Positions 53,126 to 62,595 of a stretch of DNA of 64,000 bases are shown one piece after another (position 1 is the first letter of the stretch; each line of letters starts with the position of its first letter). The notes beneath the pieces are model-generated. The model was not told where the DNA came from. It did not search any database and worked only from the letters and a program-made list of their open reading frames with translations. The position numbers and the translations under genes were made by a program. Where the stretch lies: the NCBI RefSeq assembly GCF_021654115.1, contig NZ_JAIWJF010000007.1, forward strand, positions 62,001 to 126,000, read 5' to 3'. The DNA is from Furfurilactobacillus milii. Lineage in GTDB: Bacteria; Bacillota; Bacilli; Lactobacillales; Lactobacillaceae.

Positions 53126-54664
53126 ATGTATTATTTCATAAATAACGCGTTTACCTCAACCATGTCAGGAATCGGTCATGCACAGCTCAAACGGTTTTTC
53201 CTTTTTAAACAAAACCGTGTTCCCGTGAAGTTGATAACTACTGATTTTGACTTGCGTCGTCCGAAAGCTTTGGAAGAAAAAGGAATTTCACCAAATGAAA
53301 ACATTAATATGTTCGACTTTTTTGGCGGAATGGTTGGTCTAAAAAAAAGGTCATTCACATTTGATGATCTTAATATTTCCAAAGAGTACGCGGTTGAAAA
53401 TGTTAATTTAGTGTTCAACGTTAGAAAAGGTAATCGACTGATTCTAAAAGTTGAAATGTTTTCAGATGATACGTCCCAAGTTAAAAAGGTTACTTATTAC
53501 GACAAAAATGGTGCGACACGAGAAACTGACTGGTGGGATCCCAGAGGATTTAAGATTCTTGAACAGTATTATAACAAGGATGAAAAAATTGATGTTGAGC
53601 GTGGTGTAAATCAACAAGGGGTTGTTTTCTATGAAACGTATCATTTTGGCAAAAAATATGATAAATCTACCAATTGTTTGTACAGGATACTTAATTATCA
53701 TGGTTATGACTATGAATTTGATGGCTTCAAGGAAATGGCAACATTTTTCTTTGATGAATTAATCAAGTATGATCGACAAAATGGTGAAAATGATATTTTT
53801 GTTAATGATGCTAGTCTACAACTTGGTAAAGCGTTGTTAGACACGACGGAAAAATCTTTTAAACTTATGCAATTGCATAATAATCATACAAATGATGCGG
53901 ACGAGCCCTTACATTCAAGCTTAAATTTCAATTATGAATATACACTACGTCACTTTTCCAAGTGGCAGGGTGTGACTGCTCCGACTCAGACACAGGTGAC
54001 CAATGTGGTTCGACGTTTTGGCAAGCATCCTGAAACATTTTTAATCCCAGTGGGTGTCATCGAAGATAAAGTCTTGAAGTCGCCGCAAATACCAATTAGT
54101 AAACGTCATCCAAATGAAATTGTTATGATTGCCCGTTTGTCTCCAGAGAAAAGAATAAATCATGCGGTTCAGGCAATGGAAAAGGTATTAAAGGTTTGTC
54201 CGAACGTTCAGTTAAATATCTATGGATATGCAAATGGTAAAACCGGAGATGAAGTCAAACAACTGGTTAAGGAAAAGCATTTGACTGATTCGATTCATTT
54301 TAAAGGGTACGTAACTGATATTCGTGATGTTTATGAGAATGCTCAACTGTCAATTTTAACGAGTACGGTTGAGGGATTACCTCTTTCCTTAATAGAAGCA
54401 CAATCTTACGGTGTTCCACTAATTTCATACGATATTAATTATGGACCACGAGATGTTATTAATGATGGAAAAGATGGTTATCTTGTTAAGGGCGGCGATA
54501 TAGACGAAATTGCCAAAAAAATTATCAAAGTAATGAGTGATGATGAATTGCGGCAAAAGTTGAGCCGCGGTGCGTATGAAGATCGTAATAAATATTCGTC
54601 TGAAAACGTCTGGCATGCATGGGAAAAGTTGGATGTGGCGGCTCATAATTATTTCAATAACTAA
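53126..54664 (+). CDS. GtfA-like adhesin glycosyltransferase
   Basis: A 512-residue cytosolic GT4-family glycosyltransferase resembling GtfA of accessory-Sec loci and the related pair that O-glycosylates surface proteins in lactobacilli. The C-terminal GT-B half has VMIARLSPEKRINHAVQAM and FKGYVTDIRDVYENAQLSILTSTVEGLPLSLIEAQSYGVPL, in part the EX7E catalytic motif (EGLPLSLIE). It would add the first sugar, often GlcNAc, to Ser/Thr of the upstream adhesin. The next gene starts 13 bases after its stop. Confidence 0.82.
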   Translation: MYYFINNAFTSTMSGIGHAQLKRFFLFKQNRVPVKLITTDFDLRRPKALEEKGISPNENINMFDFFGGMVGLKKRSFTFDDLNISKEYAVENVNLVFNVRKGNRLILKVEMFSDDTSQVKKVTYYDKNGATRETDWWDPRGFKILEQYYNKDEKIDVERGVNQQGVVFYETYHFGKKYDKSTNCLYRILNYHGYDYEFDGFKEMATFFFDELIKYDRQNGENDIFVNDASLQLGKALLDTTEKSFKLMQLHNNHTNDADEPLHSSLNFNYEYTLRHFSKWQGVTAPTQTQVTNVVRRFGKHPETFLIPVGVIEDKVLKSPQIPISKRHPNEIVMIARLSPEKRINHAVQAMEKVLKVCPNVQLNIYGYANGKTGDEVKQLVKEKHLTDSIHFKGYVTDIRDVYENAQLSILTSTVEGLPLSLIEAQSYGVPLISYDINYGPRDVINDGKDGYLVKGGDIDEIAKKIIKVMSDDELRQKLSRGAYEDRNKYSSENVWHAWEKLDVAAHNYFNN

Positions 54665-54677
54665 GTGAGGGAAAATT

Positions 54678-56180
54678 ATGTATTACTTTGTGAATGAATA
54701 TATTTATCCACTTAATTCAGGAATTGAATTTGCCGAGTTTAAACGTTTATCTTTGTTTAAACAAATGAACGTGCCAGCAAAGTTGGTTACCAGAATGTTT
54801 AATCCGCAACTTCATAGATTTATTGCCGATTTACCAATAAATGACGAAAGCATTATTAACATGTTTGACTTTTTTCAAGATGCGGTAAATTTAACTCCCA
54901 AAAAGGCACTTATTGCGGATGCCAAAATAAATCCTGAATATGAAGTTAGCCCAGATAGCACTGTTAGTAAGTCATATAAGGGTGATCGGCTAGTTAACAG
55001 AATTATCTTTATGGCTGGGACATATGGTCAACTGGATACTGTTGAGTATTTTGATAGATACCAAAATTTAACTAAGGCTGAGGTTTGGGACTGGCGTGGC
55101 TTTAAAAGCTGTACAAAATATTATGATATTAACAAGCATCTCATTCACGAGGAATATTTCAATACACAGGGATCGCCAGTGTTAGAGTTTGGCTATTCAA
55201 ATGTTGACTCAAATCCAGAAAACATAACCTTCATTCAGCTAACTTCACGAGACGGTTATAAGCGTTATTTCGAAAATATTGATGAACTGTTTACTTACTT
55301 TTTGCAGCAATTAGATCAATCAAGTAATGAACCTAATACGTTTATTGCTGATCGGCCATTATCAACATATGCTCCGGTTCTTGCACTCAGTAATGAAACA
55401 CGGAAATTTATTTACTTGCCTATGCTTCAGACAGATAGTAAGTATTCGTTGGTTGATGGGGCATTGGATGAAATCTATACACAGGCCTTTAAACCAGAAA
55501 ATTTAGCTAAATTGACCGGCATCATTGTGGCAACAGAGCAGCAAAAGCTGGATATTGAACGTCGGGTTAAAGGACAAGTTGCTGTGTACGCTTTACCTGC
55601 AGCTACAATCGAAGACCAGTTGCCTAAAATTGAGGGTGTCCGCAAGAATCAAATCATCTTTGCGGGTCGGCTTGGAAATGGTAAGGGAATTACTAGACTG
55701 GTCGATGTTTTTAAGATTATTCATAACCACGAAACCGGCTTAGTACTTAAAATCTGTGGTTACGGAAATGTAAAAGACGACGCAAAAAAAGCTGTTGAAA
55801 AAGCTGGGTTAAAAGATGTTGTGAAATTTGAAGGATACCTTAAGCCAACAGAATTGATCAGTGAATATTTTTCCAGCAAGTTGTTTGTTACGACAACGGA
55901 GCAAGATGTTGAGCCACTAGCCATGACAGAGGCGGCAGCTTGTGGTTTACCACTGTGTGCCTTTGATGTAGCTTATGGACCTGCTGAAATTATTAATGAT
56001 GGTAAGAACGGTATTTTAGTCTCGGATGGTCACAATCAAGAATTAGCGGATCGGATAGTCAAGCTTATTCGAAATCCGACGTTATTGCAAAATATGTCTG
56101 ATGACGCAAGGAAAGGTGTTACAAGGTTCATGAATTCTAATGTTAGTCAGATGTGGAAAGAACAGATTGTCAACAGGTAG
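54678..56180 (+). CDS. GtfB-like partner glycosyltransferase
   Basis: A 500-residue protein related to the one encoded upstream (both start MYYF.N and share the INMFDFF and WDxRGFK segments). In the catalytic half the first Glu of the EX7E motif is Asp (DVEPLAMTE). In GtfA-GtfB pairs the second protein is a chaperone-like, substrate-binding subunit with reduced catalysis, and this residue change agrees with that role. Thirteen bases after gtfA-like, co-transcribed. No secA2 or secY2 lies in the window. Confidence 0.8.
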   Translation: MYYFVNEYIYPLNSGIEFAEFKRLSLFKQMNVPAKLVTRMFNPQLHRFIADLPINDESIINMFDFFQDAVNLTPKKALIADAKINPEYEVSPDSTVSKSYKGDRLVNRIIFMAGTYGQLDTVEYFDRYQNLTKAEVWDWRGFKSCTKYYDINKHLIHEEYFNTQGSPVLEFGYSNVDSNPENITFIQLTSRDGYKRYFENIDELFTYFLQQLDQSSNEPNTFIADRPLSTYAPVLALSNETRKFIYLPMLQTDSKYSLVDGALDEIYTQAFKPENLAKLTGIIVATEQQKLDIERRVKGQVAVYALPAATIEDQLPKIEGVRKNQIIFAGRLGNGKGITRLVDVFKIIHNHETGLVLKICGYGNVKDDAKKAVEKAGLKDVVKFEGYLKPTELISEYFSSKLFVTTTEQDVEPLAMTEAAACGLPLCAFDVAYGPAEIINDGKNGILVSDGHNQELADRIVKLIRNPTLLQNMSDDARKGVTRFMNSNVSQMWKEQIVNR

Positions 56181-56438
56181 CCAAATGTCGATTTAAAACG
56201 CGACAACTTGGTTTTTGGGGGCTAATCAACGGGACAGTGGGGTGGCAACTCAGAACAATAATTAACTTTTGGTTATAGTTGGCAAAATCAATAAGGATGA
56301 CAATTAAATGCTTTGAAAGTTCTATTTTATATTTAAAATAGAAAATTCTTTAAATAGTTTTTCGTACGCAATTAATAAAGGGTTATTACGTTTCTTTCCA
56401 CAGGAAACAATTTAATAAGAAAGCATTACGACTATCAG

Positions 56439-56473
56439 TTCACCCCCGTTATCATTTGTATAACGGGGGTGAA
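56439..56473. terminator. Perfect 14-bp hairpin downstream of the glycosyltransferases
   Basis: TTCACCCCCGTTAT/ATAACGGGGGTGAA with a 7-base loop in the 353-base gap 56181-56533. The stem is strong but the T-run is poor, and it is 260 bases from the stop, so it might instead be an operator or 5' leader hairpin of the ABC transporter gene. The rest of the gap shows nothing clear. Confidence 0.55.
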
Positions 56474-56533
56474 TTTGCTACTGTTAAGACCAATTTGAAT
56501 TAATCATAAAATTTTGAAAACGAGGGCAATTTG

Positions 56534-58453
56534 ATGAGCTTTCTAGAGTTGAAGGACATTCACAAATCGTACTACGTGAATAAAGAACCGTTTCCTGTTT
56601 TAAAGGGAATTAGTCTTAAGTTTGAACGGGGTGAGTTTGTTTCCATCCTGGGTGAATCTGGTGGTGGTAAGTCAACATTAATGAATATTATCGGTGGCCT
56701 TGATCACAACTATGAGGGTGATGTGTTACTGAACGGCAAGTCCATGCATTCCGCGAAGGAACAGGCAATGGATGCGTACCGTCGACAAACAATTGGATTC
56801 ATTTTCCAGAGTTTCAATCTGATTAGCCACTTAACGTTGCTGGACAACGTCATGGTCAGTTTGGAAATGACCAACATGACTCATCATGAACAAGTGGAAC
56901 GTGCCACGAGTTTATTGAAGCAAGTTGGCTTAGAAGATCATATTCATAAGTATCCTAACCAAATTTCTGGTGGGCAGAAGCAGCGTGTGGCGATCGCACG
57001 TGCGTTAGCTTCAGACCCTGACGTTATTATCGCGGATGAACCGACTGGTGCGTTGGATTCTCAGAACACCAAAGAAATTCTCGAGTTGATGGATGGCATT
57101 GCCGAAAGTGGCAAGCTAGTCATCTGTGTCACGCATAGTCAGGATGTAGCCAACCATGGTACGCGAATCGTTCACATGGAAGATGGGAAGATCAATGAAG
57201 ATCGTGAGTTAAAGGATCCTTTCCCAATAGAAGGCAAACAGTTGTCAACGAAGACAAAGCACCTGAGTTTCCGTTCAACGTTGAAGATGAGTTTGCAGCA
57301 TATGCGGTACAACACGAAGCGTAACTTACTTATTGTGTTTGGCGGTTCCATCGGGATTTTCAGTGTTATCTTGATGCTTGCACTTGGTAACGGGGTTAAG
57401 GGGTACATGAATAACCAAATCATGGACCAAATTAATCCGACGACCATTCAAGTCGCTCAAAAGACTGACAAACAGACGGCGGAAGCAGTTGAGATGAAAC
57501 CGTCTGACCGCGACCGGTTGGCGAAGGTCAAAGGTGTAAAAGAAGCCATTCTTGGTACCTATGTTCCAAACGGCGTCCAGGTCGATTACAACGGCAAAAC
57601 GCAGCAAATTCAGCAATTCCAAACTTGGAATAAGACTGAAAAAGAAAGTGATATCAAGACGGGGTCCAAACCTGGCGATAAGGAAATCTTACTGACCAAA
57701 CGGAATGCTAAGAAGATCAGCAAAGATTACAAGTCACTAGTAGGTAAGACAGTCACCTTGAGTGTGACCGCGATGGATGACAATAATCAGCCCGTTGCGA
57801 TGACCCAAAAACTCAAAGTTTCAGGGATTATCAACTCTGGTACTGACGCAATGTCGTTTGACAACTTGAAGTCGATGTACGCTGCCAAAGGTGCAAAATT
57901 ACGTGCTAATTTTGTCGCGGTATCAACCAAGGACGTGCAAACAACCAAAACCGTTCAGAATAAGATCAAAGCCTTAAAGACGAACGGTAAGACAGCATAT
58001 GCCATTACTGGTGTCGGGTCTATTCTTGATACGTTGAACACGTACATTTCGCTGGCATTCTATGTACTGGCAGGGATTGCGGCCATTTCGTTACTGGTTT
58101 CCGCGATTATGATCATTGTTGTCTTGTACATCAGTGTGTCTGAACGAACTAAAGAAATCGGTGTTTTACGGGCTCTCGGAGTTCGTCGTCGAGACATTCG
58201 GAACCTGTTTGTTTCCGAGGCGTTCTTCATCGGTTTGTTCAGTGCCATCTTAGGAATTGTGCTGGCTTGGATTGTTCAATTACTGATCAACCACGGTATT
58301 AATGGCTTGATTCACTACAGCATCATCCAGATGACACCTGGCTACATTATCTTCGGATTACTGGCAAGCATCATTATCAGCTTATTAGCAGCTCTAGCAC
58401 CATCGCATCAGGCTGCTAAACTGGATCCAATTGAATCGTTGGCGGTGGAATAG
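56534..58453 (+). CDS. MacB-like ABC transporter, fused ATPase-permease
   Basis: About 639 residues. The N-terminal ATPase (to about 230) has Walker [11 protein letters not shown]-loop FQSFNL, signature [11 protein letters not shown], Walker B VIIADEP and THS as switch. A membrane segment (about 265-290), an extracytoplasmic MacB-type domain (about 290-500) and an FtsX-like permease end with three helices follow ([23 protein letters not shown]). Such fused transporters act in antimicrobial peptide resistance or lipoprotein-like export. ATG 56534 follows GAGGG; an adjacent TTG at 56531 is also possible. Monocistronic; no two-component system adjacent. Confidence 0.9.
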   Translation: MSFLELKDIHKSYYVNKEPFPVLKGISLKFERGEFVSILGESGGGKSTLMNIIGGLDHNYEGDVLLNGKSMHSAKEQAMDAYRRQTIGFIFQSFNLISHLTLLDNVMVSLEMTNMTHHEQVERATSLLKQVGLEDHIHKYPNQISGGQKQRVAIARALASDPDVIIADEPTGALDSQNTKEILELMDGIAESGKLVICVTHSQDVANHGTRIVHMEDGKINEDRELKDPFPIEGKQLSTKTKHLSFRSTLKMSLQHMRYNTKRNLLIVFGGSIGIFSVILMLALGNGVKGYMNNQIMDQINPTTIQVAQKTDKQTAEAVEMKPSDRDRLAKVKGVKEAILGTYVPNGVQVDYNGKTQQIQQFQTWNKTEKESDIKTGSKPGDKEILLTKRNAKKISKDYKSLVGKTVTLSVTAMDDNNQPVAMTQKLKVSGIINSGTDAMSFDNLKSMYAAKGAKLRANFVAVSTKDVQTTKTVQNKIKALKTNGKTAYAITGVGSILDTLNTYISLAFYVLAGIAAISLLVSAIMIIVVLYISVSERTKEIGVLRALGVRRRDIRNLFVSEAFFIGLFSAILGIVLAWIVQLLINHGINGLIHYSIIQMTPGYIIFGLLASIIISLLAALAPSHQAAKLDPIESLAVE

Positions 58454-58492
58454 TGAGCATGACATTCTCCGTTTAAAAGTTAAATCATTGCA

Positions 58493-58537
58493 AAAATCAC
58501 TGTGTGGACAGAAGCCTGTCCGTACAGTGATTTTTTT
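58493..58537 (+). terminator. ABC transporter terminator
   Basis: AATCACTGT/ACAGTGATT arms with inner GGACAG/CTGTCC and a T7 tail. Confidence 0.93.
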
Positions 58538-58601
58538 GTTTTCGAAAAAATGCATTTTAACCGATTCCGACACATTCAGATGTTAAATTATACTTTTTTA
58601 C

Positions 58602-58642
58602 ATGTTTAAACATAGTTATATGGTAATATAGTGTTTAAACAT
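58602..58642 (+). promoter_or_regulatory. Twin operator upstream of the AbiE pair
   Basis: A perfect 12-bp palindrome ATGTTTAAACAT (58602-58613) and a near-copy GTGTTTAAACAT (58631-58642) have centres 29 bases apart, about three helical turns. A possible -10 (TAATAT, 58624-58629) lies between them. This fits cooperative binding of AbiEi, which is known to repress its own operon in other bacteria. Confidence 0.6.
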
Positions 58643-58653
58643 GGGGGGCAAAT

Positions 58654-59244
58654 ATGCAAAAGGATTCTTTAAAAAAGTTGTTACGGTCTAACAATGGCCA
58701 AATTACACGACAACAAATTCTTCAAGCAGGGATTGATCCACACTTGTTGGTCGAACTTACACGAACTGGTAGTTTAGAACGTGTCGATCGAGGCGTTTAT
58801 ATTGATCCCGAAATTTTTGAAGATGATATGTATATTTTGCAATATCGTTTCAGTAAAGGTGTATTTTTCAAAGATTCTGCGTTATTTTTGCATGGAATGA
58901 TTGACCGAACACCTGGTATTTATGAAATGAATTTTCCACAGAGCTATCACCCTACAGCAATTGGTCGATATCCAGTCAAAGTTTATCGTCAAAAACCCGA
59001 ATGGCAAAAAATTGGTGTGGAGTTGGTGAAGAGTCCGGGGAACCATCTGGTTCGTACCTATAATGTTGAAAGAACTTTGTGTGACCTATTGAGGACACGT
59101 GATGCCTCGGACGTCGAAACAATTAAACAAGCTATGGTGTACTTCGCACAAATGAAGAATAAAGATTTACACCGTTTAAGTGAATATGCGGATATCTTTA
59201 AGGTGAAAGATAAAATTAGAGCGTACATGGAGGTTCTTCTATGA
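58654..59244 (+). CDS. abiEi: AbiEi-type antitoxin
   Basis: The antitoxin of a type IV toxin-antitoxin and phage-defence system. The 196-residue protein has an N-terminal winged helix (LLRSNNGQITRQQILQAGIDPHLLVELTRTGSLERVDRGVYI) typical of AbiEi and a C-terminal domain with RTYNVERTLCDLLR. It represses the promoter and counters AbiEii without contacting it directly, as known from the family. GGGGGG precedes the ATG. It overlaps abiEii by four bases (ATGA). Confidence 0.9.
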   Translation: MQKDSLKKLLRSNNGQITRQQILQAGIDPHLLVELTRTGSLERVDRGVYIDPEIFEDDMYILQYRFSKGVFFKDSALFLHGMIDRTPGIYEMNFPQSYHPTAIGRYPVKVYRQKPEWQKIGVELVKSPGNHLVRTYNVERTLCDLLRTRDASDVETIKQAMVYFAQMKNKDLHRLSEYADIFKVKDKIRAYMEVLL

Positions 59245-60104
59245 AACTTGGCTTCACCAATGGACAACAGTTCAAATCTAAAGTTCGGATGCTTGCGAGA
59301 CAAAAGCATGTTAACCCGCAAATGCTTATGCAAGAAGTTGTTCTAGATGAAGTGGCAGATCGTATTGCACATTCTAGGTATCGTCATAATCTTATTCTAA
59401 AAGGTGGTTTTTTAATTGCGTCGATGTTGGGCGTTGACACCCGCTCTACAAGGGACATTGATACTGCAGTTAAGGGATTGCCGGTTAGTAGGGGAGAAGT
59501 GCAAAAGGTTTTTACAGAAATTATCAATGCAAGCAATCCGGATGATGACATCATTATTCGCATCGTGAAAATTGATGACATTCGTGTTGGAGCAGACTAT
59601 GCGGGTTTTCGTGTTCACTTGCACGCAGATATTTATGCTAGCGAAGTTGAAGCAAAGATTGACGTATCGACTGGAGACACGATTACGCCAAGAGAAGTTT
59701 CATGGCATCATCATACGATATTTAATAATCAGGATATTTTAGTCATGGCTTATAATGTTGAAACGATTTTGGCCGAAAAGTTGGAGTCAATGGTGGCAAG
59801 AAAGGATCTAAATACACGTTTAAAGGAGTACTATGACTTGTATCTATTTGATAAAACACAAATACAAAACATTGATTTCAAAACATTACATTTAGCCATA
59901 TTAGCAACTTCTAAAGTGAGAGGTACAAGCACACTAGTAGGCAGCTATGTTTCAATCATTGAAGAGTTAAGCGTGAATGACACACTTAAAAAATTGTGGC
60001 ACAGGTATCAAGACAAAAATGAATATGCACAAGGAATTAAGTATGAAGCAACTTGTTATGCGGCAATTGATTTGGTGAAACGTAGTAAAATAGACGTGAG
60101 TTGA
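59241..60104 (+). CDS. abiEii: AbiEii-type nucleotidyltransferase toxin
   Basis: A 287-residue toxin of the DUF1814 nucleotidyltransferase family. Motif I is KGGFLI with STRDIDTAV, and a further strand holds EAKIDV; the later ETILAEKLESMVARKDLNTRLKEYYDLY segment is motif-rich and typical. Relatives transfer nucleotides to tRNA acceptor ends and halt growth, which aborts phage infection. All key residues seem present, so with AbiEi this appears an intact module. Confidence 0.9.
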   Translation: MKLGFTNGQQFKSKVRMLARQKHVNPQMLMQEVVLDEVADRIAHSRYRHNLILKGGFLIASMLGVDTRSTRDIDTAVKGLPVSRGEVQKVFTEIINASNPDDDIIIRIVKIDDIRVGADYAGFRVHLHADIYASEVEAKIDVSTGDTITPREVSWHHHTIFNNQDILVMAYNVETILAEKLESMVARKDLNTRLKEYYDLYLFDKTQIQNIDFKTLHLAILATSKVRGTSTLVGSYVSIIEELSVNDTLKKLWHRYQDKNEYAQGIKYEATCYAAIDLVKRSKIDVS

Positions 60105-60141
60105 AGTCATTTGTTCGTTTGAAAAATCTTGAGGTGATAAC

Positions 60142-61158
60142 ATGCGTTATTTAGCTAGTCCAAGCACGGACATTCGTGAAAATTTGGCGATTGAAACATA
60201 TTTAATGGAGCACGCTAATTTAGATGAACCAATTTTATATTTCTACATTAACTCTCCATGTATTATCGTCGGTCGATACCAAAACGTGCTTGAGGAAATC
60301 AATCAAGATTACGTTGACCAACACCATATCATTTTGACACGTCGAACTTCTGGTGGCGGTGCTGTATACGACGATCTTGGGAATGTTAGTTTTAGCTTTA
60401 TTACCAAGGATGACGGGGATGCAGTGGGCAATTTCAAACGGTTTACGGATCCTGTCATTAACGCGTTGCACGAGATGGGTGCGACGGGCGCTGCAATGAC
60501 CGGCCGTAATGATCTTACAATCGGTGGCAAGAAGTTTTCTGGTAATGCGATGCACGTTGAGAAAGGACGGATGTTTTCGCACGGCACCTTGATGTATGAT
60601 GTCGACCAATCAGTGTTAACTAAGGCCTTGAACGTGCCAACTGATAAGATTGCATCGAAGGGTATTAAATCGGTTCGGAGTCGGGTTACCAACCTGAAAC
60701 CACACTTTGCGCCAGCCTATCAAAACCTGACTATTGAAGAATTCAGAGATGCATTAGCAAAGAAAATTTTGAACATTAAAAACATCGAAGATGCAAATGC
60801 GTATGTATTAGATAATGAGGCGTTGGCTGGCGTTCACGATTTGGAACAACGTTACTTTGAGAACTGGGACTGGATTTATGGCAAGTCACCAGCGTTTAAT
60901 GTCAAACGTCGTGAGCACTTTGAGGCGGGAACGGTGGAATTCTCGCTGAACGTAGATGAGGGTCACATCACGGATATTCAGATTACTGGCGACTTCTTTG
61001 GTCAGGCAGATATTAAAGATGTTGAAAACCGTTTGATTGGGACTAAGTACGAACTTAACGCGGTGAAGAAAGTCTTCGACAGCACGGATGTCTCAAAATA
61101 CTTCGGTAAAGTCACCGAAAATGAATTGGTTGATTTGTTGATGAGACAGGGCGCTTAG
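60142..61158 (+). CDS. lplA: Lipoate-protein ligase A
   Basis: Attaches lipoate to the E2 subunits of 2-oxoacid dehydrogenases in an ATP-dependent reaction. The 338-residue protein has the family motifs LTRRTSGGGAVYDDLGN, GRNDLTIGGKKFSGNA (with the catalytic Lys) and HGTLMYDVD, followed by the C-terminal accessory domain. Length is normal for the Gram-positive LplA group. No pyruvate dehydrogenase genes lie in the window. GAGGTG precedes the ATG. Confidence 0.94.
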   Translation: MRYLASPSTDIRENLAIETYLMEHANLDEPILYFYINSPCIIVGRYQNVLEEINQDYVDQHHIILTRRTSGGGAVYDDLGNVSFSFITKDDGDAVGNFKRFTDPVINALHEMGATGAAMTGRNDLTIGGKKFSGNAMHVEKGRMFSHGTLMYDVDQSVLTKALNVPTDKIASKGIKSVRSRVTNLKPHFAPAYQNLTIEEFRDALAKKILNIKNIEDANAYVLDNEALAGVHDLEQRYFENWDWIYGKSPAFNVKRREHFEAGTVEFSLNVDEGHITDIQITGDFFGQADIKDVENRLIGTKYELNAVKKVFDSTDVSKYFGKVTENELVDLLMRQGA

Positions 61159-61175
61159 AGCAACGGATCCTAAGT

Positions 61176-61280
61176 GTAAAAAAGGCAAAAAGGAGCAAAA
61201 CACCACAGCGTGAGATTGATCATGCCAAGTCAATTCGGGATGAGAAGATTCGGAGGCACAGAGATGAAGAAAAGTTATGA
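61176..61280 (+). pseudogene. Remnant of a HigB-like toxin
   Basis: One frame ending at TGA 61278-61280 reads KKAKRSKTPQREIDHAKSIR followed by a basic helix. This matches the usual C-terminus of HigB/RelE-like toxins (KKTxKTPxxEIxxAxxxR). It overlaps the start of higA, as intact higB genes do. No start codon or N-terminal part is present; the sequence runs into the end of lplA. The toxin seems to have been lost by a deletion joined to the lplA end. Confidence 0.6.
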
Positions 61281-61545
61281 TTTAGATGAGTATGTTGCTG
61301 GTCAGCTAAATGATCCCGAATTCAAACGTGAGTATGATAAGGCTGATCGAGAAATTGTTGCTGCTTTGGCTGTTAAAAACTTACGAGAAGAAATGGGAAT
61401 TTCTCAACGTGAATTGGCACAAGTGTCTGGGACAGCGCAATCTACAATTGTTAGAATTGAAAATGGCAATTTGGATTTAAAATTGTCGACACTTCAAAAA
61501 ATTGCACAGAGTGTTGGAAAAGAATTGGAAATTAGACTCGTTTAG
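61264..61545 (+). CDS. higA: HigA-like XRE-family antitoxin, orphan
   Basis: A 93-residue DNA-binding protein with a classic XRE helix-turn-helix (NLREEMGISQRELAQVSGTAQSTIVRIENG) and the N-terminal extension seen in HigA antitoxins (DEYVAGQLNDPEFKREYDKAD). The ATG at 61264 follows GGAGG at seven bases. Only a fragment of a toxin lies upstream, so it may now act as a solitary regulator. Terminator follows. Confidence 0.88.
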   Translation: MKKSYDLDEYVAGQLNDPEFKREYDKADREIVAALAVKNLREEMGISQRELAQVSGTAQSTIVRIENGNLDLKLSTLQKIAQSVGKELEIRLV

Positions 61546-61562
61546 TTGAACCTGTTTCGGAT

Positions 61563-61603
61563 AAAAAAGTATCCCCGTCACACCGTGATGGAGATACTTT
61601 TTT
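61563..61603. terminator. Bidirectional terminator
   Basis: AAAAAGTATC/GATACTTTTT arms with inner TCAC/GTGA. It lies between higA and the converging LysR gene. Confidence 0.88.
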
Positions 61604-61607
61604 ATGC

Positions 61608-62510
61608 TTATTGCCACAATAATTTGTCACCGTACTCGTGGCTTAAGTTTTCTCGAATGATTCGTGTTAGCCGTGTAGTGGTGGGCGCTTGTGCCAGTGA
61701 CTTGTTCACGGCCAAACATAAGGTTCGATAATGTGGTTCATCAAATGGATAGATATTAATGTTCCCAGAAATTCGTTTGAGCGCCAAATCGGGTAGAACA
61801 CCAAACCCTAAGCCCGCTTCAACCATTGAAATGATTGAGGCGTCATCAATGGAGTAGTTTAGCGAATTGGGTGTGACATTGTATCGGTCCAGCGTCAACT
61901 TAGTATCGCGATCGTAGTCAGAATGTTGCAGAATAAAGGTTTTATCCGCTACGTCAGCGCTGGTCATGACATGGCCGTTCTTAGGCACAAAGTCCGTCGG
62001 CGTCAAACAGTACACTTCGTCCTTGATGAGGGGATGAATCACGATGTTCTCATCGAGTGGTAGCGCCGAAAAACCCATGTCCAATGTTCCCAAACGAACG
62101 CGCTCTGCAATATCGTTGAAGTTTCCTTGGTAAACGGTGATGTTGATATCAGGATACTGCTGGCGAAACTCACGAATGATACTGGGCAGCCAATTAAGCA
62201 GTACAGATGAGAAAGCACCGATTCGAATCGTCCCGTGTGTTAACCCGTTAATATTGGCAGCTTCTTGTGCCAACCGTTGCTCAGAATTGAGAATATCTTG
62301 AATGATTGGATACACGGTGTTCCCGTCGGCAGTGAGGGTGACCCCTGTGCGACTACGAATAAACAGTGGAAAACCAAGTTGAGTTTCCAACTGACTGATT
62401 GAGTGGCTGACCGCACTTGGTGTGATATTAAGTGTTTCGGCGGCAGCAATGAATGTATGCTTATCGACCACGGTGGCAAACACCTGATAGGCAAAGGATG
62501 AAGTGGCCAT
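61608..62510 (-). CDS. LysR-family transcriptional regulator
   Basis: A 300-residue regulator. The N-terminal helix-turn-helix is standard (AYQVFATVVDKHTFIAAAETLNITPSAVSHSISQLETQLG, quoted as AAETLNITPSAVSHSI), followed by the LTADG linker and a periplasmic-binding-like effector domain (GFGVLPDLAL). Target genes and ligand are unknown; none of its neighbours is an obvious target. The ATG at 62510 follows GAGG. An extended -10 box TGCTACACT lies about 40 bases upstream, behind a terminator hairpin. Confidence 0.9.
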   Translation of the reverse strand: MATSSFAYQVFATVVDKHTFIAAAETLNITPSAVSHSISQLETQLGFPLFIRSRTGVTLTADGNTVYPIIQDILNSEQRLAQEAANINGLTHGTIRIGAFSSVLLNWLPSIIREFRQQYPDINITVYQGNFNDIAERVRLGTLDMGFSALPLDENIVIHPLIKDEVYCLTPTDFVPKNGHVMTSADVADKTFILQHSDYDRDTKLTLDRYNVTPNSLNYSIDDASIISMVEAGLGFGVLPDLALKRISGNINIYPFDEPHYRTLCLAVNKSLAQAPTTTRLTRIIRENLSHEYGDKLLWQ

Positions 62511-62565
62511 GAACGTAACCTCGTTTGAATGAATTATGTTGAGTGTAGCAGGAAGCAGGGTAAAC

Positions 62566-62595
62566 AAAAAGCCCTGGGAGAAAATTTCCCAGGGC
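62566..62595 (-). terminator. Terminator ahead of the LysR gene
   Basis: Nine-bp arms GCCCTGGGA/TCCCAGGGC with a 7-base loop; on the minus strand the tail is TTTTTG. Confidence 0.8.
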
